This document shows positions 53,901-62,239 of a DNA stretch of 64,000 bases, one piece after another. Both the position numbers and the translations under genes were made by a program. A model generated the notes under the pieces. The model did no database searches, was not told the DNA's origin, and worked only from the letters and a program-made list of their open reading frames with translations. Source of the stretch: Acanthochromis polyacanthus (taxonomy: Eukaryota; Chordata; Actinopteri; Pomacentridae). Every line of letters starts with the position of its first letter. The stretch's first letter is position 1. Location: contig NC_067115.1 of the NCBI RefSeq assembly GCF_021347895.1, forward strand, positions 10,564,064-10,628,063, in the 5' to 3' direction.

Positions 53901-54315
53901 GAAAGGATATGGAAAAAGGCTTATGGTGAAGAAGCTGCAGCAACAAAGGTACAACTAAAAGCACACACACCTACTGCAGGTGAAAACACATCCACACAAG
54001 TATGGGTTTATTTAACCATACTTGTGTACCAGCTCAGAAAAGTTGCATTTGCTAAAGTCTTACAAAAAACAATCTAAAAGTTGGAACTGGCCTGTTTATT
54101 CTGTAACAAACACTGGCAAAACAAAAATTCTGGTTGAAAGTTGTAACTTAAATGGAGCCAACCAAACTCCACAACCACCACGTGGGGTTTGTTAGCGCAT
54201 CAGTGGCAGGATTTAATATACTACAGTCCAGATTTTGGCATCTACATCCACTGACCTTTTTCACTAACTTCCCCTCTGACACCTCCACAGACGGTACGCG
54301 CTTCATGTCAGTCAT
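30943..54315 (-). CDS. cabp2: Calcium-binding protein 2-like EF-hand sensor (long isoform)
   Basis: Minus-strand exons in order: 54315-54256, 53764-53582, 37077-36862, 33996-33966, 32086-31952, 31669-31560, 31406-31259, 30968-30943. They total 909 bases and encode 302 residues, with all phases closing. The basic N-terminus contains [17 protein letters not shown] and [11 protein letters not shown]. An acidic linker ([12 protein letters not shown]) is followed by [17 protein letters not shown] and then four EF-hands. EF1 loop [14 protein letters not shown]3 [12 protein letters not shown] and EF4 [12 protein letters not shown] look calcium-competent; EF2 (GGRVDFEDF) is degenerate, as in all CaBPs. 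[10 protein letters not shown] and the short QQI-x-GG linker point to CaBP2 over CaBP1/4/5, where the linker is longer. CaBPs modulate voltage-gated calcium channels in hair cells, retina and neurons. A tttatt at 30911-30916 gives a minus-strand AATAAA 27 bases after the stop. Confidence 0.87.
32087..33965. other. cabp2 intron without further features
   Basis: AT-rich intron between the EF1 exon and the 31-base exon at 33966-33996. A poly-T run lies near 32788-32805. No exon or named repeat seen. Confidence 0.5.
34000..36860. other. cabp2 intron without further features
   Basis: AT-rich intron DNA. Open frames here, including the minus-strand frame that runs past the donor at 36861, are not supported by splice sites or family resemblance. 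Confidence 0.5.
37261..37308 (-). CDS. cabp2: Alternative first exon of cabp2: MGN-type myristoylation N-terminus
   Basis: On the minus strand ATG (37308) starts [16 protein letters not shown] and runs into a perfect donor AAG/GTAAGG at 37260. It is phase 0, exactly fitting the exon at 37077-36862, and gives a 237-residue isoform. MGNxxK/S is an N-myristoylation signal and short CaBP1/CaBP2 isoforms begin MGNC; here Cys is replaced by Ile, so palmitoylation at that residue is not expected. A purine-rich leader (gagaaagggggaaagagaag on the minus strand) upstream to about 37540 is the likely 5' UTR of a second promoter. Confidence 0.72.
37774..37811. repeat. (CA)n microsatellite
   Basis: Dinucleotide run in the giant cabp2 intron about 0.5 kb upstream of the alternative first exon. 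A short GT run follows at 37977-37993. Confidence 0.9.
38900..38934. repeat. Poly-T tract of 35 bases
   Basis: Uninterrupted T run in the cabp2 intron. It could be the A-tail of a minus-strand retroposed sequence, but no body is recognisable beside it. Confidence 0.8.
40286..40358. repeat. 73-base imperfect hairpin
   Basis: Arms 40286-40315 and 40329-40358 pair at 27 of 30 positions with a 13-base loop. The left arm begins ttagccaaatagcata; the right arm ends tatgctattaggctaa. It may be a tiny palindromic MITE or a miRNA-like fold. No target duplication is evident. Confidence 0.55.
40430..41010. other. CpG-containing, GC-balanced stretch of unknown origin
   Basis: Richer in G+C and CpG than the surrounding intron, with segments such as ggaccgggagagctgaggac and gaggagggaccccgccgctg. 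It resembles a 5' UTR or retroelement leader, but there is no open frame or clear donor that would make it an exon. Confidence 0.3.
43909..45558 (-). mobile_element. 1650-bp TIR element inside the hAT MITE
   Basis: Terminal inverted repeats ggctgtgtccgaaatggcat / atgccatttcggacacagcc, flanked by the 3-bp duplication CAT (43906-43908 and 45559-45561). No transposase is visible, so it is non-autonomous. It carries CpG-rich interior sequence and, on the minus strand, an exon-like frame. A 3-bp duplication could fit PIF/Harbinger, but CAT is not the usual TWA target; the superfamily is left open. Confidence 0.75.
44831..45019 (-). CDS. Exon-like ORF carried by the 1650-bp element (C-terminal peptide, unrecognised)
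   Basis: On the minus strand an acceptor (tttatttctatctag) is followed by 62 codons and a TAA. The peptide begins [17 protein letters not shown], has a [11 protein letters not shown]-like patch and a basic [15 protein letters not shown] end. A second copy at 57095-57274 keeps the same frame and stop, differing by an in-frame 9-base deletion and two missense changes. Neither copy has a start codon. I do not recognise the protein. It is either the last exon of a transposon protein or a captured host exon. Confidence 0.45.
   Translation of the reverse strand, partial: SSELHDSSDEEYVPDAPTSSSRGRASKRSRQPGYGGRGRGATRAPRAKKRPAVSWPDKPWDW
46193..46699 (-). mobile_element. Non-autonomous mariner with ~195-bp TIRs and a transposase remnant
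   Basis: TIRs cagggtgacacaaaaa... and ...tttttgtcaccctg are flanked by TA (46191-46192 and 46700-46701). The inverted repeats span about 195 bases per side. The middle, on the minus strand, still reads as the C-terminal end of a mariner-type transposase ([20 protein letters not shown]...) and then meets stops. The repeats overlap that coding end, as if the element were a palindromised internal-deletion product. Confidence 0.8.
46710..50480. other. cabp2 intron, no named feature
   Basis: AT-rich DNA with no exon, no paired terminal repeats and no transposon coding remnant that I could identify. Confidence 0.45.
50492..50746 (+). repeat. tRNA-derived SINE
   Basis: Head with RNA polymerase III boxes: box A tggctcagtgg at 50500-50510 and box B ggttcgatcc at 50543-50552. 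The body contains gtgtccctgagcaagacacc, and the LINE-like tail is gtaaagcgctttggataaaa followed by gcgctatataaatac. It looks complete and little diverged. It is intronic in cabp2, opposite to the gene. Confidence 0.88.
51784..52370. mobile_element. 587-bp hAT-like non-autonomous element
   Basis: Flanked by the perfect 8-bp duplication CAATACAC (51776-51783 and 52371-52378). Ends tagcctagccgcgctaga and ctagcatggctaggctaa are inverted repeats. The interior is CpG-rich against an AT-rich intron and includes a helicase-like coding fragment. There is no transposase. Confidence 0.8.
51963..52178 (+). pseudogene. RecQ-like helicase fragment carried by the hAT-like element
   Basis: An open stretch of 71 codons, bounded by TGA upstream and TAA at 52176-52178, reads ...[16 protein letters not shown], then [19 protein letters not shown], then IYQLAP. 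The spacing of the Q-x-x-A/I-L-K helix to the PTGYGKS Walker A motif and the following L-I-Y-Q-L match motif 0/I of RecQ-family DNA helicases. It lacks a start and all later helicase motifs, so it is a captured or residual fragment, not a working enzyme. Confidence 0.65.
52385..53575. other. cabp2 intron, no named feature
   Basis: AT-rich DNA with scattered open frames that have no splice or family support. Confidence 0.45.
53582..54315 (-). CDS. cabp2: Upstream N-terminal exons of the long cabp2 isoform
   Basis: The exon with ATG at 54315 encodes [20 protein letters not shown] and ends at the donor gtcagt. The next exon, 53764-53582, encodes 61 residues, strongly basic at first ([11 protein letters not shown], then a KRPPKPKAK block) and ending [14 protein letters not shown]. 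Both are phase 0-0 and join to 37077. This resembles a caldendrin-type long N-terminus. The exon pairing rests on phase and composition only; transcript evidence is lacking. The pyrimidine-rich plus-strand stretch 54400-54530 may be the promoter or 5' UTR. Confidence 0.68.
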
Positions 54316-55772
54316 CTTTGCAGAGCAGCTCGCATGCACAGAGACGTCCTCTTTCGCTCCGTGTTACGCTTTTGTCCACTCCCTCCTCTTCTGACACCGG
54401 TTGATAATCTGAGGGCATAGCTCTTCGCTGCTGTCGCTCCTCCTTCTATCATCCCTCTCCCTCCTCCTCCTTTATCGACATCCACTTTTTTCCCATCTCT
54501 CTGCTCACATCCATCTTTCTGTTTGGTTCCTCTCACTGTAAATGCTGAAGTCATGTGCAAGCTAATTCATCCAGGTGAACACATTTAAGCACAAATTCAA
54601 CAATGTTTTTTTCTCCTCTAGTGTTGCTAAAAATCAATACATAAATATCCAAAAAATTCTGTCATTTGCAGAAGTGACAGTTGTGAACACAAATCTTATC
54701 TTTTTTCAGCCTGACACTATTTTCTGTTCATGTATGTGGCATCTCCAATAATCCTGTATTTATTTATTTCCTCCCTCTGTGTCTGATCTAGTCTGTTCTG
54801 ATGCTGATGTAGGCTTGTCCTCAATCCTCTGTACTGTACAGTGCTTCCCATTGTTTATTACATTCTCCATATGGGGATATGCATTACGTATATGTAAGAA
54901 CACAGACACAGCACACATCCCACGTGTACAGTGTAATGATCTGCTGTAAAATCAAACAGCCACAGCTGACTTCAGACGTTTACAATCCTCAGGCTAGAGA
55001 CAGGATCCACTGTGATCAGTGAACCAAAGACACCGACACTTTCTGATTTCTGCCGTACACTCTGTTCCGTTAATCTAACAGAAATCAAAACAGTGGCCAG
55101 TGTTGTGCCGCAAAGAAATCATCTGTCAAAAACTGATTGTATGCTTTACATTGAGCCTGTATTGCTTGTCTTGAAACTTTATTTTCTGTAAGGGAATAGT
55201 TGTGCCAAAAAGAAAATGCAGTTTATGATGTAATCAGGCATTAAATTACTATGATCATTGGCAGTACTGTACTATTGTTTAGGCTGTATGTGCTTTACAG
55301 GTAAACTAAATAATCTGTTTTGCGATTGTCCTCTAATCTTTTAAAGAATAAGACTGAAAATGAATGAGATTAAGTCATTTTTGATGCATTAACAATATTT
55401 CAGTCACAATGAATGGCCTGCAAATAGGCAAATGGAAAACTGCATTATATGAATTGAATTAGTCGTTCAGAACAGCTGGAGTAGTTGATAGTAATAATAA
55501 TAATACAGTGCAGGGTTCTCGCCAGGATTTTTTTTCAGCGTAATGGCAGGTCCTCCTGCACACGCACGCAATAAATGGGAACGCGCATGCGCGCGCGCAA
55601 TAGTCAGGAACGCGCATGTGCGCATGCGCAATAGACGGGAACGGGTCAATCGACAGGAAAGTACGACTGAGGTGGGGAGACATAAATTAACCTAGATAGG
55701 CACCCAGTCGATTTAAAACAAACGCACATGGTGTTATCTGTCAAAATAACAGCGCAGCGGCCCTAATCGCAG

Positions 55773-56085
55773 TGTTAACCCTTCCTGTTCGGCCCGTGGT
55801 CAGGAAGCCTGGGGTTAACCCCCTTCACTTCCTCAGCAGCCGTAGAGGCAAAGACACAGGAGCCCAGCCGTATCGAAGAACACTGCAGTCTTTATTGTCT
55901 ATCAAAAGTGGCTGAACCGCACAGTACCGCCAACCCAGCAACTACACACCTCTCCACCTCTACCGACTGCTGTCTCGGGCTGCATTCAAGGTAGCTTGGA
56001 CATCTCGCTCTCCCCCTCTCTCCCACACACACACGCTGCTCTCTCTCCCTTTGTCATGACGGAGCCACACACTCTCATAACAACA
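55773..56085 (-). mobile_element. Possible solo LTR nested in the TIR element
   Basis: On the minus strand it begins TGTTGTTATGAGAG and ends GGGTTAACA (TG...CA), 313 bases. A caataaag polyadenylation signal (tttattg at 55891) lies two thirds along. The host sequence agcggccctaatc(g/a)cag occurs on both sides (about 55756-55772 and 56111-56127). No exact 4-6 bp target duplication is visible, so this remains tentative. Confidence 0.35.
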
Positions 56086-56146
56086 GCGTAATCTTTGAAA
56101 TGCGCTGGCGTAGCGGCCCTAATCACAGCATAATCTCTTAAACTGA

Positions 56147-56228
56147 GCGTAACGGGCCGTTAAGACTGCGTAACGAGCCGTTAAGACTGCGTAACGGGCC
56201 GTTAGACAGCGTAACGGGCCGTTACGCT
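56147..56228. repeat. Four tandem ~21-bp units with a taacgggccgtta palindrome
   Basis: Units gcgtaacgggccgttaagact, with small changes, repeat four times and end at gcgtaacgggccgttacgc. Each contains an inverted repeat centred on gggcc. A single related gcgtaatgg lies inside the opposite end. Such arrays are typical transposase-binding subterminal repeats. Confidence 0.75.
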
Positions 56229-56714
56229 GAAATGCACTGGCGAGAATCCTGCAGTGCACAAATCAGGTAAAATAATGCAGAGGCAGAAGAATAATTGCAC
56301 TCGTGGATGGAAATTGGGCTTTGGCAAATGATCACTTTTTGGCAGAACACCAGCAATGTTTCTAGGTTGAACCTTGATAAGATTCTCATATCATTTTCAA
56401 CTGTGCTCAAATCTGAATTTAGTGGTTACATTAATGGACAATGCACCGCACAAGCAGCGTTACTTTGAGCTGTGTTTTAAGGAAGGAACAACAGGCGACA
56501 ATACAATATTTATAGAAAAATCTCACAGACATGCCTAATATACAGTACGTCTGCCAAAATCACATATCTTTTTCAGGGCCTTTGCTCCACAATTTCAAAT
56601 CTATTATGCAATGAAATGAAATGTCTGTATAAATAAAATCTTATTGCGAACAAAACGGACACGATGATACCAATAATGAAGGGCAATCCTACTTGTTTTT
56701 CCCCCCAACAAGAC

Positions 56715-57284
56715 ATTAAAGCTCGTGTCCGGAGTTTGAATCGCAGCATCTCCCAAAACACTGTTGGTCCCACCCTCCCCCTGATTTCGCCCCTTTATTT
56801 GTGCACGCGTGCAGTACCTGACAGGAGTGCCCGGAGTGCTGCAGCATCTTGCCTGTTTTGCTGTTTTCCACTCTTCTACATTTAGTACATTTAGTAAATA
56901 ATAAAGGAATTACGTTAGAATTCTGTATTGAGTCTAACTTGTCCTAATACCAAAATGACATGAATCTGCGAGGACGAACGAGTAAAGTTTCAATATGTGA
57001 TTACACTCGTGTATCCCTCTCGATGACGTTGTTTATCAAACTTAGTGCATTTACGCGTGTATATGTGTTACATTGTTTATTTATTTCTGTCTAGAGTTCA
57101 GAATTGCATGACGAAGAGTATGTCCCAGACGCCCCAACATCTTCCTCCAGAGGTCGGGCATCTAAACGAAGCCGTCAGGCGGGCTATGGAGGCCGTGATC
57201 GGGGAGCGACGCGAGCACCCCGAGCCAAAAAACGTCCTGCAGTCTCTTGGCCTGACAAGCCGTGGGATTGGTAACTTTGTCCAA
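56715..57284 (+). repeat. Second, inverted copy of the interior of the 1650-bp element
   Basis: Matches the complement of about 44822-45400 at high identity, starting ttaaagct(c)gtgtccggag and ending gattggtaacttt. The terminal inverted repeats of the first copy are absent, so this is a fragment or a related element with other ends. It contains the frame at 57095-57274. Confidence 0.8.
57095..57274 (+). CDS. Exon-like ORF, second copy of the unrecognised C-terminal peptide
   Basis: Acceptor tttatttctgtctag, then 59 codons and TAA. Compared with 44831-45019 it lacks three codons (the SSD before EEYVPDAP) and has Ala for Pro and Asp for Gly in the GYGGRGRG region, yet keeps the frame and the SWPDKPWDW end. 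A longer frame in another register (57045-57338) covers the same DNA. Coding status is uncertain. Confidence 0.4.
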   Translation, partial: SSELHDEEYVPDAPTSSSRGRASKRSRQAGYGGRDRGATRAPRAKKRPAVSWPDKPWDW

Positions 57285-57339
57285 TTGAGAGATGGCCTGG
57301 CGGCCATCTGTAATTATCATTTCTGTAATTATCATTAAA

Positions 57340-58450
57340 TAAATTACCATTTGTAAAATGCATATTTCTGATGTGGACATGTACAGTTGTCTGTTATTTT
57401 AAGGTTAACATGTAAGTGGATATGTTGTTTTTATCAATGATTTAACGAGATATTATATGCAATTTAAGAAAACTGTGAAATAGAAGCAAATGTGTAAATA
57501 AAAAACCTGTAAAAGAATATTCAGCTTTTCCAGTGTAGTCTTGTTTTATGAATGTTCAAGGTTAACTCAATAAGTTGGAAACCACTGGTTTAATCTTTCC
57601 TAATATGCCGTGAAAACATATGATACTATTTATATTAGACCTTCAACAGCAAAGTTACGAATAACTGTAACTGTGAAATACACAAAGTGTGGTTAAAATA
57701 TGTGGTGGAGCAGAACTATTATATGATGAAAACCCTCATTTAAAGTCTAACTTTTCTATCTATGAGGCTTTTATCTTGCTGATGCATTCCCTTCTTCTCT
57801 CCCATGTGCGTATACATATCTGCGATGGTCAAGAGAAAATCACTGACATGCAGCTGAGTCCTAATTCTAGTCAGCATCTGTCGGCTATAAGTCCTGCAGC
57901 AGTGCATTAAACCCCTTTAAAGCAGTGCTCCGCTCCGTCCACTGACTCTGTTTCATTCTTTCCTTATCTCGGATCTGCACCAACCGTTTTGCACAGCCCT
58001 TTACATAATCTTTCTGGTTGTATCATTTTCAGCATCTTACTTCTGAAGTGTTCTCACCATTCTGCGGTTTCATTTTGTTTTTGTTGTCTGCGCATCAGTA
58101 ACCTTTAATCTAATATCACTCATGTCCTTTCAAAGAAAAAGTTCTGAATTGCATAAGAAGATATTTGGACTATTCAAATGAGTCCTTTAAGTATTTTCCA
58201 TCATCCAGGCATCATTCCATTAACTTAGAGATTGTATGGTAGTGGAGAAGTGGATTAAATGCAATGTTGTTTATTATTTAAATATCTTTTTCTTTTTTAA
58301 AAAATGTAAAAATTTCCACCAGTGTTTTTTCTCTTTTCTTTAGAAAAGGAAAAAGATTAACATGAAAAAATATTGTGATTTGTCATTTTAGAGGTAAATG
58401 CCACATCCAGCTACTTGTTTGTTATTTCCTGTTATATTTAAGTGTTTTCT
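57340..58450. other. Intergenic DNA, no named feature
   Basis: AT-rich sequence between the 56.7-57.3 kb repeat copy and the possible orphan exon. No gene seen. Confidence 0.4.
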
Positions 58451-58458
58451 GTTTTTAG

Positions 58459-58576
58459 ACCAACCAGAAATTCTTTCTCAAACAGAGGAACTTAGGAGAA
58501 CATTATTTGCCAATCTTCTGCTGGACCCTGCTCTGAAGCTGGACGGTCTACTAACCTCCAGCTGGCTGACTAATCA
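58459..58576 (+). other. Possible orphan exon, unrecognised
   Basis: Between an acceptor (gtgttttctgtttttag) and a donor-like ca/gtcagt the plus strand is open in one frame: QPEILSQTEELRRTLFANLL, then LDPALKLDGLLTSSW. Composition looks protein-like and its GC content exceeds the surroundings. No neighbouring exon or family could be identified, so it may be chance or repeat-derived. Confidence 0.2.
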
Positions 58577-58682
58577 GTCAGTCACCTTTTTTCTTTCACT
58601 GCTCCCTCCTTCCCCCTTTTTCATTCTTATTTCCTTTGTAAATTTGAGTTCTTTGTTTAATCACATAAGCAAGAAAAGGCTT

Positions 58683-58712
<30 letters not shown>
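58683..58712. repeat. (CTAT)n microsatellite
   Basis: About seven tetranucleotide units, followed by a GAGA-rich stretch to about 58765. Confidence 0.85.
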
Positions 58713-58713
<1 letters not shown>

Positions 58714-58931
58714 ATCAGAGAGAAACATGAAAACAGGGAGAGAGAGAGACAGCAGCGAGAGAGAGAATAATCATCTGTTGGACATAGATGGTTGAGAGGA
58801 AAGTGGAACTTTGTACGTCAGTTTGACCCATTTAATCCTGCTCTGTCTTTATTTTCTGGATCTTCACTCTCTAATATTCTCTCCAAATTACAACTACCTC
58901 CATGGTAATCCCACCCTGCTCTGGCCTAAAT

Positions 58932-59037
<106 letters not shown>

Positions 59038-60464
59038 ATGGAGTCAGACAGTTGTGATGGCGGTGATGAGAGTGTGATATCAGATATGATCAAATCCAAT
59101 CACTCAGAAAGGTGCTCAGATGTTCAGGAGTTCACATCTAAAAAGTGCTCTTGGATTACAGACCCTGAAAAGCATAATCCGACTTTCTCATTTCAGGTGA
59201 TGTAATCAGTGCTTTCCTGTCCTCTGGTGGCCAGAATCTGCACAGCATGACATCAAAATCTACAGCAGTGGTTCTCAGTCTTCTGAACACCAAAACAAGC
59301 CAGCATGTTCGAGAACCGTAGTGGCTTAAAAAAATAATAGAAATTACAGCACTTTTCAACTTTCTGAAAATCCTTCATCAAAACTTTAAAAAAAATGAAC
59401 CACAGCTAAGCTAAAAAAATGTTATTTCATTAGTCACTTAATTATACATCTCTCTTTTTAAATGCAATTAGTATTTCATACTAAAAAATATTTAATATGG
59501 TTTGTTCTGTATTCGTCCAAGAAGAAAGCTACATATAGTTAAAAAAATCACTAATTGACTGCTGCATTTGCATTTTTTATTAATGTATGATTTAAGATGG
59601 AATTTTCATTACAACTTACATTTTATTTTTCAAATTTTAACTCGCCCATAATCAAAGACTATTTGCAGATTCTGAAGCAATGTCATGATTGGAAATAACA
59701 GTGGGATATTTTTCAAAAGTTACATTTTTTTAGTCTTATCTTTAATAATTCCTAAGATATTGTCATTCAAACATACTGTCAAATTTCAATGCATATTCGT
59801 GGGTCGATGAGCAACTTCTTTAGTAAATTGTTGCAGTAAATAGTAGGTATATCAGCTAAAATTTCCCAGATATTGTGTTAAATATCCATAGCTTATTTCA
59901 CAAGCATTTTAGACAAAACAACCATGAATTGTTCTTAAAAATGTGACAGGCACTTGTCACAGTTTGCATATGATTTTCTTTTTCTCATAATGTTTTATTA
60001 AAATGTATTTTAGTAGCCCAAAGTGGCGAGAAGATACATGTGTGTGTTGTTTGGCTTTAGAAAACCAAAAAAGTGAAGGGATGACCAAATGATGTAAATC
60101 ACACAAACAATGATTGTTTTTCAATTTAATATAAAAATAATAGACAAATAAAAAGAATTTTCCTTTGGCAATAAAGCATTAAGCAATAAATATATTAAGT
60201 GATCTGAAATTTGAACCTCACGATGCTGCTAAATTTATAGCTAACACTTTCACGATTAATCCTGAGGAGGCATTGTGTGTAATAAATGTAAAAGTTTAAC
60301 CTCAATCTTTGTAACTCATTCTGCTGGTGTAAAGACAGTTAAAACTACTCATGTCATCTACTCACAGAGCTGTTTAAAGCTGCTATTATCAGCATGTATA
60401 TTAGTTTTTCATAAACCAAAACAGTGGATAAAACTAAGTAACAGCAAAATGCTACCTTGATAAC

Positions 60465-60625
60465 ACAGGTACACAGTTTGGAGATCACCGAGGTTACTGC
60501 AATTCATCATTTGTGGATAATGAATGTTTTTGTCAAAATTCACTAAAATCCATCCAATAGCTTTTGAAGGTAATTCAATGAACCTCAAAATTGTCAATCT
60601 CATAGTGATGGAGGAAAAAAACTTA
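60465..60625 (+). repeat. Decayed fish interspersed repeat
   Basis: Contains the worn blocks gagatcaccgaggtta, aatgaatgtttttgtc, aaaatccatccaatagcttt and aattgtcaatctcatagtga, which recall a very common fish repeat. Family name not certain; it lies just downstream of the receptor gene. Confidence 0.45.
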
Positions 60626-60831
60626 GGCAAGCAGCAAAGTCTGTAAGATTCAACGTCCAAGCAGTGCAAATGTCTGAACATTTCCTGGGAATCCAAGGAG
60701 GAAATGATGGACCACAAATACTTTTTGTGGTAGCCACAGTTTTTTCGTCTCTGTAAATTAGGACACATAAGATATGTTCAAATATAACTCAAGCCCTTCA
60801 GTGAGTATAAAACCAAAAATCCAATTCTGTC

Positions 60832-62223
60832 TCAACTTGGCTCCACCTCACTCTTTGACTCTTGTCCTGGGTACTCCACGCGACCGTCTTTAAGGCCTTC
60901 AGTGGGAAAATGTTGTGGAAGTGGGGGTTGGATGTCAGCTGACTGAAAGTGGGGAGACTTTGGTGATCCTGGCGTTGTGAAGCTCACATCTTTACTGCTC
61001 TTCCGCCTCATATGAGCCCTTAAACTTCTCCCAGGTGCCATCAACAGTCCTCCTCCTTCCTCTACCAGCCCATCAAACACTGCTCCCAGACTCTGTCGTA
61101 TCCTCACGCAGAAGTGTGGGCAGCTGAAGGCATACAGGATGGGGTTCAACAGTGGGTTTAGGAATGCAAAGGTTGTAGCTAAGGGCAGTCCCACCTCCAC
61201 CAGTTTGAGACTTTCCTCCTTGTGATGGGCTATAATTTCGATCATGCAGAAGATATGATAAGGAGCCCAGCACAGTGCAAATGCCGCAATCACAGATGTC
61301 ACCATTTTGGTAAAACTCTGGGACAGCTGACTTGGATACATCTGACTTGGGGTGGTGGGGGTCAACTCTGCCAGAGTTAAAGGTGGACCAGTGTTTAGAG
61401 GCTTGAGAAAGACATTTTTTGTGGTTTTCGGGATTTCTGCCTCTCCATCTTTGTTTGACACAATCAGTGTATCATTTAGCCTGCAGGAACTCTGCTTCCT
61501 CCTCCTGTCTCTGTTCCTCAGGCTGATACCAATTTTGACATAGCTCCCCACAACCACCACCAGGGGGAGCAGGAATGCTAACACCAGCTTGGAAATGGCA
61601 GTGGTTCCTTGCCTCACATTGCAATCTCTCTCCAGTGTGGCCCCAGAGGATAAATACAGCGCAAAATTATGATAGCATAACTTCCTCCCATCCCTTTTCT
61701 CAGTGACTGAGCGGAACAGGAAGTAGGGTAGCGTATTCATCGCTGCCCACAACCAGCCCACAGCACACACCTTCCATGCTCCTGCCACAGAACGGTGATT
61801 CTGGCTCCAAACTGGTTTGGTCGCCAGAAGTAAGCGGTCTAGGGAAATGGCTGCAAGCAGGAAGGCTGATACGAACATGTTCAGGAAAAAGATGGACGCC
61901 TGTGCTTTGCAAAGCGGATTGCCGAGCTCCCAGCTGTGGGGAGAGTTCAGGTAGGAGGTGAAGAGGGGGAGCGTGAGAGTGGCCAGGAAGTCTGACATGG
62001 CCAGGTTGAGCACCCAGACAGAGGCCACGGTTCGCCGCTTCAAACGAAAACCCACCACCCAGATAATGAGGGCGTTCTCCAAAATCCCCAGACAAGAGAC
62101 CAGACCGTGGATGCAAACCACCGCCAAGTTGACCTTAGTGTTGTTGTTGAGTGCATGGTCCCTCATCATCTGAAGCAGGGGACAGTAAAGTTGTCCATCC
62201 GAGGCATTCGAGGCAAAGGCCAT
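60832..62223 (-). CDS. ptgdr2: Prostaglandin D2 receptor 2-like GPCR
   Basis: A single coding exon, 463 residues, starting MAFASNASDGQ (sequon NAS) at 62223. A strong acceptor (gtttcttctgtcag) about 16 bases upstream implies a separate 5' UTR exon and argues against the longer open frame to 62367. Seven membrane segments: TM1 with GILENALIIWVVGF, TM2 LNLAMSDFLATLTLP, HSWELG then Cys in loop 1, TM3 SIFFLNMFVSAFLLAAISLDR, PVWSQNHRSVA, TM6 CWAPYH, TM7 NPLLNPILYAF. HSWELG, SIFFLNMF and PVW-x-QNHR are hallmarks of CRTH2/PTGDR2, with DRL replacing DRY. By family it couples prostaglandin D2 to Gi in granulocytes and T cells. Intracellular loop 3 is much longer than I recall for mammals, and the Ser-rich tail carries likely phosphorylation sites. 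The subfamily call is good; ligand is inferred. Confidence 0.85.
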   Translation of the reverse strand: MAFASNASDGQLYCPLLQMMRDHALNNNTKVNLAVVCIHGLVSCLGILENALIIWVVGFRLKRRTVASVWVLNLAMSDFLATLTLPLFTSYLNSPHSWELGNPLCKAQASIFFLNMFVSAFLLAAISLDRLLLATKPVWSQNHRSVAGAWKVCAVGWLWAAMNTLPYFLFRSVTEKRDGRKLCYHNFALYLSSGATLERDCNVRQGTTAISKLVLAFLLPLVVVVGSYVKIGISLRNRDRRRKQSSCRLNDTLIVSNKDGEAEIPKTTKNVFLKPLNTGPPLTLAELTPTTPSQMYPSQLSQSFTKMVTSVIAAFALCWAPYHIFCMIEIIAHHKEESLKLVEVGLPLATTFAFLNPLLNPILYAFSCPHFCVRIRQSLGAVFDGLVEEGGGLLMAPGRSLRAHMRRKSSKDVSFTTPGSPKSPHFQSADIQPPLPQHFPTEGLKDGRVEYPGQESKSEVEPS

Positions 62224-62239
62224 GTTTGACAGCAAGGCT

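Larger units (their letters stand above)
55509..56253. mobile_element. TIR element with palindromic subterminal repeats
   Basis: Ends tgcagggttctcgccag and ctggcgagaatcctgca are inverted repeats. No clean target duplication is seen. The left part has unusual CpG/ApC runs (gcgcatgcgcgcgcgcaa, then gcgcatgtgcgcatgcgcaa). The right subterminal zone carries tandem gcgtaacgggccgtta units. The interior (55773-56085) looks like a separate insertion. It lies just upstream (in cabp2 orientation) of the long-isoform start. hAT-like by appearance; superfamily uncertain. Confidence 0.65.

Noticed and set aside
59258..59325. hAT-like end cagtggttctcagtcttctg near 59264
   Set aside because: Resembles the MITE end at 43866, but the opposite end (gagaaccgtagtgg) is degenerate and no duplication is visible; too short to call an element.
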